Source: Rickettsiales bacterium (GTDB lineage: Bacteria > Pseudomonadota > Alphaproteobacteria > Rs-D84 > CACZYB01). Taken from it: a stretch of DNA of 27,744 nucleotides. Location: assembly GCA_031288035.1 (NCBI GenBank), contig JAITSG010000060.1, positions 1 through 27,744 on the forward strand, given 5' to 3'. Positions within the stretch are counted from its first letter, which is position 1. Every line of letters starts with the position of its first letter. The notes under the pieces were generated by a model. That model was not told where the DNA came from and searched no databases. It saw only the letters and a list, made by a program, of their open reading frames with translations. Below, in pieces: positions 23,066-27,744 of this stretch. A program made the position numbers and the translations under genes.

Positions 23066-24001
23066 CTACTTCGTCCCGTCCTGTTTTTCAATCGTTATCT
23101 CGTCCGCAAGCTCCCTCTTCAAAAGGGCGAGCCTGCGGGCCGCGTCGGGAGTCTTCAGCTTCGCGCCCAGCGACACGGCATAGTCCGCCGCGTCGCGCAA
23201 AAGCACGTATCCGGGATAGTCCTCCAGCGCGGCATAGCCCTTCTCCACCACCATGGCCGACATGACCTCTCGCGCACTGGAAAGAAAATCCACGACGCGG
23301 TCGAACGCAACGGCGCGCCAGTCCTTAGCCTCCGGCCCGGGCTCGGGACGAGACTCGGACACTTCGCTAGGGGGCGGCTCGGGCGCAGATTCGGGCCCTG
23401 CCTCCGGCATAGATTCGGGCTTCGGCCTTGTTTCCGGCGCCGGCTCTGGGCTAGGCCCGGATACTTCGCGCGGGGACGGCTCGGGCGCAGGTTCGGCAGA
23501 CAGCTCCGGCATAGGCGCGGGCTTCGGCCTTGTTTCCGGCCCGTGCGCGGGCTTAGGCTTCGGATTCGGACTCGGCGCAGATTCCCGCGCCGGAGCCGGC
23601 CGCCGGGCCTCTTCCGGCTGCCCTATCTTGAAACGCGCGAAAAGCTCGTCCAGCAGCTTTTTCCCCGCATCGCCGAAAAGCGGCAGGTATTCGGCATATT
23701 CCTCCGCCTCCTTCGCCGCGTCCTGGCCGAAGCCTTCCTCGCCGGACAAAAGCCTCTGCGCGGACAGCCATAGGGACGCGGCCCTGGCATAACGCATGGC
23801 CCGGCGGAATTGCGGCAGATAGGCGGCCTGCTCCCCGGCCGGAAGCGACAGCAGGTACATTTCCAGGCTGAACTGCCACGACGGCCCGAAAAAAGCCAGG
23901 GCGCTTTTCCTAAGCCTTTCGAATCCGGCGGCGTCCCCGCTGAACGCAGCCAAGGAACCCAGCACCTCGCCAAGCTTGTCTTTCTTACTCAATCCGAACA
24001 T
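23066..24001 (-). CDS. Protein with shared YLPxFGxxGKxLL domain and Pro/Glu linker
   Basis: 311 residues, no signal peptide, no named family. The N-terminal helical domain (1-125) has GPSWQF, ARAASLWLSAQRLLSGEE and YLPLFGDAGKKLLDEL (105-120), which align with the C-terminal domain of the upstream neighbour. A Pro/Glu/Ser/Arg-rich linker (about 133-230) contains two 34-residue repeats. A small C-terminal helical domain (about 231-311, KDWRAVAFDRVVDFLSSARE onward) follows. The gene starts 20 bases after its paralogous neighbour and ends 9 bases before the secretin-like gene. A flexible linker between two small domains suggests an adaptor. It is probably cytoplasmic, because no export signal is seen. 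Confidence 0.78.
   Translation of the reverse strand: MFGLSKKDKLGEVLGSLAAFSGDAAGFERLRKSALAFFGPSWQFSLEMYLLSLPAGEQAAYLPQFRRAMRYARAASLWLSAQRLLSGEEGFGQDAAKEAEEYAEYLPLFGDAGKKLLDELFARFKIGQPEEARRPAPARESAPSPNPKPKPAHGPETRPKPAPMPELSAEPAPEPSPREVSGPSPEPAPETRPKPESMPEAGPESAPEPPPSEVSESRPEPGPEAKDWRAVAFDRVVDFLSSAREVMSAMVVEKGYAALEDYPGYVLLRDAADYAVSLGAKLKTPDAARRLALLKRELADEITIEKQDGTK
23337..23540. repeat. 102-bp tandem repeat, two copies, inside the linker gene
   Basis: Words such as TTCGGCCTTGTTTCCGGC (23421-23438 and 23523-23540) and ACTTCGC (23361 and 23463) recur exactly 102 bases apart. The unit encodes 34 residues of Pro/Glu-rich linker with the frame PETRPKP..MPE..APEP..EVS. The repeat keeps the reading frame, so copy number can vary without frameshift. 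Confidence 0.8.
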
Positions 24002-24021
24002 GCGGCCCTCCTTATGAAATT

Positions 24022-24834
24022 CTAGGCCATTTCCTTCAAGCGCTCCAAAAGCTCCTTACCCGGCTGGCCGAACATGGGCAGGTATTTCTTGAAATCGGGC
24101 ATGCCCTGCGGAATGACGCTGCCCGGAATGTCGCCCCTGACTATCGAAGAGGCCTCGTTCCAGACGTCAAGCGCGACGTTGAACGTCGCAAGGCCGCGGA
24201 ATACGGCCGCCAGATTGTCCCTGTCCGGGACGTCGGATTCGGCGATGGCGGCCGAAATGTCCCGCTCCCACGACGCGCCCAGGGCCTCCACGTCCGGCAT
24301 GGCCTTGAACGACTGGAGCTCGGCCGGAGTATTGTGATAGCCGCGCAGGGCCTCGAAGATAGCCGCGAACTCGCCGACTCCGCCGACCCCGCCGGCCGCG
24401 GCAGGCGGCGGCTCCACCGATTCCGCCCGCGCGGCGCGCAGGGGCCTTTCCGCCGCCTTCGGCCGCGCAGCCTTCACCGGGCCGGACGGAGCCTCGCGCC
24501 TTTCATAGTTGGTATAGCGCTTGTAAAGGTTCTTGTCCTCGAACACCTCGGCGCCGAAGGGCAAAAGGTCGGGGTCTATTTTGTCCGGCGGAGTGTCCCC
24601 GGACTTCAGGTTCTGGACGTGCTGCCACAGCTTCTGCCCGCCGGGAAGCGACGGCAGAAGCCCGACAACGTCGTCTTGCATGGCGAGGAAGTCCGCGTTG
24701 ATGCTCGATATGTCGTACGTTATTACGTGCAGCTGGTGGAATATGTTTATGTAGCGCCGGGCCTCGGCCAGATATTTCTCCCTGACCTGGTACTCGGCAA
24801 AACTTTCCCTCTCTTCTTTCGCCTCTTCCGACAT
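24022..24834 (-). CDS. Protein with the shared YLPxFGxxGKxLL domain
   Basis: 270 residues, no signal peptide, no named family. A helical N-terminal domain (1-110) contains LWQHVQNLKSGDTP. A Pro/Ala/Arg-rich hinge (115-150) leads to a C-terminal domain (154-270) with GASWERDISAA, VWNEASSIVRGDIP and YLPMFGQPGKELLERL (251-266). The C-terminal domain is paralogous to the first 125 residues of the next gene; the N-terminal W-x(7)-SGD stretch may be a further copy. The start at 24834 is chosen for AGGAGG four bases upstream; the frame also reads back into the regulator gene. It begins 20 bases after the regulator stop, so all are probably co-transcribed. Confidence 0.78.
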   Translation of the reverse strand: MSEEAKEERESFAEYQVREKYLAEARRYINIFHQLHVITYDISSINADFLAMQDDVVGLLPSLPGGQKLWQHVQNLKSGDTPPDKIDPDLLPFGAEVFEDKNLYKRYTNYERREAPSGPVKAARPKAAERPLRAARAESVEPPPAAAGGVGGVGEFAAIFEALRGYHNTPAELQSFKAMPDVEALGASWERDISAAIAESDVPDRDNLAAVFRGLATFNVALDVWNEASSIVRGDIPGSVIPQGMPDFKKYLPMFGQPGKELLERLKEMA

Positions 24835-24854
24835 TCCCCCTCCTATACAAAAAG

Positions 24855-25841
24855 CTATCCCATGGAAACCAGGACCACGCGGTGGAGCTTGGCCAAATCC
24901 TTGGCCGACAGCCTGGTCTTCGCATCGGGATTGTATTCCACGCCGTAGAACTTGCCGTCCGCATCCTCGCGCACGCACATAAGCCGGACCTGCGTCTTTC
25001 CGCCCTTTTCCGATATGACCTGGGCCGCGATGTCGCCGGACTTGACCGCCTGGTTCGGATCTATGAACAAAAGCGAGCGAAGCGGTATCACGCCGCCCAG
25101 ACGGCGCGAGGCAAGCTCTATCGCATACACGCCCTCGTTCGGCTTGTCCGACATGGGATAGACTACATAGTCCTTCGGCGAATCGTCGATGGTCACCACG
25201 CCGTCCGGAGAAGTGCGGGAATACTTCAAAACCTTCTGGAACTTGACCACCCCCTCGGGCGTATAGACGGACTCCGACGTGCGCAGGACGTCGCCTATCT
25301 TCGCTATCGGATCCACCGCACCCACGGCCATCAGCCTGTCCAAGCTCCCGTCGCTCTTGAGGTCGTATATGCGGGTCAAGACCTCCTTTATCGTCATGCC
25401 TAGGGCGCGGGATATGTTGAAAAGCTCGGACTCGGTTATCTCGCGCTGGCCAACCTCTATGCGATGGTAGACCGAAAGGGTGAGGCCCGCGGCGTCGGCC
25501 ACGTCCATCAGCGTCATGTCCTTTATCCCGCGCAGATAGCGAAGCCCCGCCCCGAAGATCTTCAGCCCGTTGCTCTTGTTCTCCTCGACGCGGCGGTCTA
25601 TCTCGGACTTCCACTCGCTCATGGCGGCGGCGTCGTCCTCGGAAACGAATATGTCGCCCAGGGAACAGCCCAGAAAGTCGGCGACTATGCGCATCTGCTC
25701 CTGGTCTATCTTGCGGTAACCCTTCTCTATCTTAGAAACCGCGGACAAGCTTATGCCCAGGCGATCAGCCAGATCTTGCATGTGCAGGCCGGCCATCTTC
25801 CTCAAGAGCCTTATCTTATTCGGGAAAATAATTTCTTCCAT
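24855..25841 (-). CDS. Double-HTH XRE regulator with inactive LexA/S24-like C-terminus
   Basis: 328 residues. The first XRE helix-turn-helix (about 6-66) has MQDLADRLGISLSAVSKIEKGYRKI. The second (about 95-158) has TLMDVADAAGLTLSVYHRIEVGQREI. The C-terminal half ends like an S24/LexA/C1 domain (YAIELASRRLGG, SGDIAAQVI, KLHRVVLVSMG). At the site where S24 peptidases carry Ser-Met the sequence is RRLGGV, so self-cleavage is not expected. The start at 25841 has AAGGAGG five bases upstream and lies just after a promoter; a GTG at 25892 would precede the transcript. As first gene of the operon it is the likely operon regulator, possibly autoregulatory and acting on the divergent transcript at 25991. 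Confidence 0.88.
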   Translation of the reverse strand: MEEIIFPNKIRLLRKMAGLHMQDLADRLGISLSAVSKIEKGYRKIDQEQMRIVADFLGCSLGDIFVSEDDAAAMSEWKSEIDRRVEENKSNGLKIFGAGLRYLRGIKDMTLMDVADAAGLTLSVYHRIEVGQREITESELFNISRALGMTIKEVLTRIYDLKSDGSLDRLMAVGAVDPIAKIGDVLRTSESVYTPEGVVKFQKVLKYSRTSPDGVVTIDDSPKDYVVYPMSDKPNEGVYAIELASRRLGGVIPLRSLLFIDPNQAVKSGDIAAQVISEKGGKTQVRLMCVREDADGKFYGVEYNPDAKTRLSAKDLAKLHRVVLVSMG

Positions 25842-25865
25842 GAAAGCCTCCTTAGCTGACACCAC

Positions 25866-25894
25866 TATATAACGCTTTTTTTCTTTTTCCACAA
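25866..25894 (-). promoter_or_regulatory. Promoter of the regulator-to-lolD operon
   Basis: On the minus strand TTGTGG (complement of 25889-25894), a 17-base spacer and TATATA (complement of 25866-25871). Initiation near 25859 gives a leader of under 20 bases carrying the AAGGAGG site. The 25895-25956 stretch between the divergent promoters is the natural place for an operator; I see no clean palindrome. Confidence 0.72.
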
Positions 25895-25956
25895 CTTTTT
25901 TCCGATATTTGTCTATAACAACCCAAAACGCCCCCGGCGCGGCGGACGTTTTCCCC

Positions 25957-25985
25957 TTGCGCGCCGGCCGATTCCGGTATATAAT
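25957..25985 (+). promoter_or_regulatory. Promoter of the structured leader RNA
   Basis: TTGCGC (25957-25962), a 17-base spacer and a perfect TATAAT (25980-25985). Transcription would start at about 25991, exactly where the first RNA hairpin begins. It is divergent from the regulator promoter, 62 bases away. Confidence 0.8.
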
Positions 25986-25990
25986 GCCAT

Positions 25991-26166
25991 CCGTATCCGC
26001 AAACGGGTACGGGCCAATGAAAAAGGCTCGATTAGTGTAGCGCCGATACGCGCTGTCGATTCGTATCCTCGTTGTAAACGGGGAGGCCGTAGTGTATGTC
26101 CAAGGGCAGCCATACGGCTTGTCCCAAAGACTGCGGCGAGTCTGTCACTAATCGGATTCTTTTTCA
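25991..26166 (+). ncRNA. Highly structured leader or small RNA, family unknown
   Basis: From the predicted start the RNA can fold a 5' hairpin CCGTATCC/GGGTACGG (25991-25998 with 26005-26012). A closing helix then spans about 150 nt, made of TGAAAAAG/CTTTTTCA (26018-26025 with 26159-26166) and CGATTAGTG/CACTAATCG (26029-26037 with 26146-26154). Inside it four hairpins fit: GATACG/CGTATC (26045/26062), CCTCGTT/AACGGGG (26067/26077), GGGCAGCC/GGCTTGTCCC (26104/26116) and AGACT/AGTCT (26128/26139). An alternative GCCGTA/TACGGC pairing (26086/26114) would break the third. The motifs I know for tmRNA, RNase P RNA, 4.5S RNA and common riboswitches are absent. It may be a cis-acting leader of the gene at 26208 or a free small RNA. 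Confidence 0.6.
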
Positions 26167-26174
26167 CTCCCCGG

Positions 26175-26205
26175 CCTTTTCGGATGCAAATCGGAAAGGA
26201 GGAGG
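26175..26205 (+). promoter_or_regulatory. Hairpin masking the Shine-Dalgarno site of the 26208 gene
   Basis: CCTTTTCGG (26175-26183) can pair with TCGGAAAGG (26191-26199) over a seven-base loop, with one G-U pair near each end of the GG. The right arm overlaps the start of AAAGGAGGAGG (26195-26205), the very strong ribosome site five bases before the ATG. It could act as the expression platform of the structured leader. Confidence 0.5.
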
Positions 26206-26207
26206 TT

Positions 26208-27167
26208 ATGCGCAGAACAATCTTAGCAACAGGGATGCTTGCCCTGACGCTTTTATATGGTCAAGGCAGCCGCGCCCAGCAGGTCAGCGGCGTCAAAATG
26301 CTGGAGGCCGAGGCCGGGCCAGATCTGTATGATGAAATAAAGGCAAGGCCGCAGTCGGAATGGACGGGGGAGGATTGGATGACGCTGGCGCTCATTCTCG
26401 ACAGGCTGTCAAAAGCGATTGGAGTGAAGCCCCATTGGATCGATCGCAATGCCTTGGCAGACATGGCAAAATGGCCAAGAGCAAGACTTTTAACTATGAA
26501 TGAAACATTGCAGCGTCTGGACGATCTTGTCAAAACAGTAAGAGAAATGCAATCCGTGCTAAGGGCTACATGCGACGAAGTATCCGCCAAAAGCGAGATA
26601 ATAAGCTGTCCGGAGGGCAGCGCATATCCGACGGGCTATTCGACGAACGGGTCGTCCACAGTCTATAAATGCCTTAAAACTCCGAATGGGAACATCATAT
26701 CCTGGAAAGACGGCAAGGCTCTGATAACGAATGACAACTCGCCTGTCAACGAGAATCTTAGCACTAATCCCGCTATAACATACTGTTATGCCAAAATGAT
26801 AGTTCAGGCGAAGGAAACCGAAACGGGCTTCGTGCCTGTATCTCCCGACGAAGTGGAGTGCCCCTCGGAATCTTCCGGACACGCCTTCAATCCCGGCGTA
26901 GGACGAGCGTTTTTTTCGCGCGATATGAGAATTGTCGGAGAGATCATATTGGAGATCAGGGATCGTCATGCCAATTCGAAGAATGCGGGAATCAAGTCCC
27001 GAATAGATGCGGCGTGCCGCAACCTATTGGCCTTGGTGCGCGAAGTCCGCAAAAACTATTCTGCATACGAGCATATCCACAAAGACGAATGGAACGCCAG
27101 ACTCGACTCAATCGTCGACGAAATCAACAAATTGGACAACAATCCCGGATCAACCGGACGGAGATAA
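26208..27167 (+). CDS. Secreted cysteine-containing protein, unknown function
   Basis: 319 residues. The start at 26208 has the strongest ribosome site of the window (AAAGGAGGAGG); an ATG at 26184 in the same frame sits inside the hairpin loop and lacks one. A signal peptide (MRRTILATGMLALTLLYGQG, cut near SRAQQ) directs export. The mature protein has six cysteines (ATCDEV, SCPEG, KCLK, YCYAK, ECPSE, AACRN), enough for three disulfides, flanked by helical stretches at both ends. Base composition is lower in G+C than the housekeeping genes. It is followed by the partial gene at 27171 with only three bases between. No family recognised. Confidence 0.8.
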   Translation: MRRTILATGMLALTLLYGQGSRAQQVSGVKMLEAEAGPDLYDEIKARPQSEWTGEDWMTLALILDRLSKAIGVKPHWIDRNALADMAKWPRARLLTMNETLQRLDDLVKTVREMQSVLRATCDEVSAKSEIISCPEGSAYPTGYSTNGSSTVYKCLKTPNGNIISWKDGKALITNDNSPVNENLSTNPAITYCYAKMIVQAKETETGFVPVSPDEVECPSESSGHAFNPGVGRAFFSRDMRIVGEIILEIRDRHANSKNAGIKSRIDAACRNLLALVREVRKNYSAYEHIHKDEWNARLDSIVDEINKLDNNPGSTGRR

Positions 27168-27170
27168 AAA

Positions 27171-27744
27171 ATGCTTGAAAGAAAACTGACATATATTTTC
27201 GCATCGGCTATGATCTTCACGACCGGCGCCCGCGCCGACGACGCTGCCGACATAAGAGAAAACTACCGGATTTCCCGCGAGGCTGCCACGTCGGCGTGCG
27301 GAGCCATATCAAAGCCCATGGGCGACATAGCCTTGTTTGCCGGAATATCCACCGTGTCAAGCGCCGTCGGAACCCTGGCCGCCGGAGCCGCAACCGTCAC
27401 CGGCATAATGAAGGCGAGCAACGATAAAAAACTCGAGAAGGATAGAGAAGCTCTGCGCGCACGCTTGGCCGAGCTTAATGCTACGGATGCCCAAGACCTG
27501 CTTGCCGCACTCGATAGCGGCGAGCTGGAAAAAATCATAGAAAGTATGAAAAGCGATCTCGGCGATAATCCCGCCGTCCACGACGCGCAAACCAACGAGC
27601 TGGAACAAAAGGTTATAAAAGGGCAAAAAACCTCCGCCAGTTTTGGCACGGCGCGGGCCGTCGGTTCGTTCGTGGCGGGCGGCACGTCTGCTGTCGCGTC
27701 CGGAACCGCGTTCGCAGGAGCCTTCGCAGTGGACTACGACAAGC
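27171..27744 (+). CDS. Secreted small-residue-rich protein, runs off the right edge (partial)
   Basis: The frame from ATG 27171 stays open for 191 codons to the end of the window. A signal peptide (MLERKLTYIFASAMIFTTGA, cut before DDAAD) is followed by a cysteine (TSACGA) and a hydrophobic Ala/Gly/Ser/Thr run (STVSSAVGTLAAGAATVTGI). A charged coiled-coil-like segment (KKLEKDREALRARLAELN) comes next, then a second small-residue run (VGSFVAGGTSAVASGTAFAG). This matches the organisation seen in the large protein at 4344-7715 and the fragment at 1-258. It starts three bases after the previous stop, so the two secreted proteins are likely one operon. Confidence 0.78.
   Translation, partial: MLERKLTYIFASAMIFTTGARADDAADIRENYRISREAATSACGAISKPMGDIALFAGISTVSSAVGTLAAGAATVTGIMKASNDKKLEKDREALRARLAELNATDAQDLLAALDSGELEKIIESMKSDLGDNPAVHDAQTNELEQKVIKGQKTSASFGTARAVGSFVAGGTSAVASGTAFAGAFAVDYDK

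Noticed and set aside
24022..25614. A 530-residue fused reading frame on the minus strand
   Set aside because: Its first half is a shadow of the regulator gene. A strong AGGAGG site and the ATG at 24834 define the real 270-residue gene.
25842..25892. A longer regulator starting at GTG 25892
   Set aside because: The GTG lies within the -35 region of the promoter at 25866-25894, and the downstream ATG 25841 has AAGGAGG at the right distance.
26019..26166. tmRNA, 6S RNA, 4.5S RNA or RNase P RNA
   Set aside because: No tag reading frame or tRNA-like ends, no GGAA-type SRP tip with its conserved internal loops, no RNase P core words, and a multibranched rather than single-rod fold.
26096..26332. 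A 78-codon frame starting inside the structured RNA (MSKGSHTACPKDCGES...)
   Set aside because: It has a GGGGAGG upstream, but it runs through the closing helix and out of frame into the secreted-protein gene, with no family features. The RNA folding explains the region better.

Overview
The window is a chromosomal segment of a G+C-rich Gram-negative bacterium. Double-membrane markers are LolC/E and LolD, a lipoprotein with a secretin-like C-terminus, a SPOR-domain protein, and YidC with a large periplasmic domain. The 2-TM coiled-coil protein at 12126-14603 ends in a domain I associate with alphaproteobacterial proteins, so an uncultured alphaproteobacterium is my best guess. This is inference: there is no rRNA here. 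Isoleucine is very often written ATA despite the high G+C, a strong signature of this genome.

Layout. 1-258 is the tail of a small-residue-rich protein. 407-4101 (+) is a housekeeping block: acpP behind a perfect sigma-70 promoter, then pgsA, yidD, yidC (overlapping yidD) and engB. Its intergenic gaps hold hairpin-rich dispersed repeats. 4344-7715 (-) encodes a secreted 1123-residue Cys-rich protein of unknown function with an AT-rich insert. 7886-12068 (-) carries ffh, a possible small Cys-rich membrane protein, phosphoglucomutase and a SPOR protein. 12126-18989 (+) has the 825-residue 2-TM coiled-coil protein, a secreted 369-residue unknown, an AlkD-like DNA glycosylase and gyrB. 19121-19639 (-) holds two tandem small secreted four-Cys proteins.

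19760-25841 (-) looks like one six-gene operon. In order of transcription it has a double-HTH regulator with an inactive LexA-like tail, two cytoplasmic proteins sharing an unrecognised domain, a secretin-like lipoprotein, LolC/E and LolD. This is the best candidate here for an undescribed multi-protein system. Divergently, a strong promoter at 25957 begins a highly foldable RNA of about 175 nt. It runs into the ribosome binding site of a secreted Cys-containing protein (26208-27167), followed by another small-residue-rich secreted protein that runs off the right edge. That RNA is the best candidate for a new regulatory or noncoding RNA.

I found no tRNA or rRNA genes, no CRISPR array, no transposase and no phage genes. 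All counts, pairings and promoter spacings were read by eye; no database search was possible.
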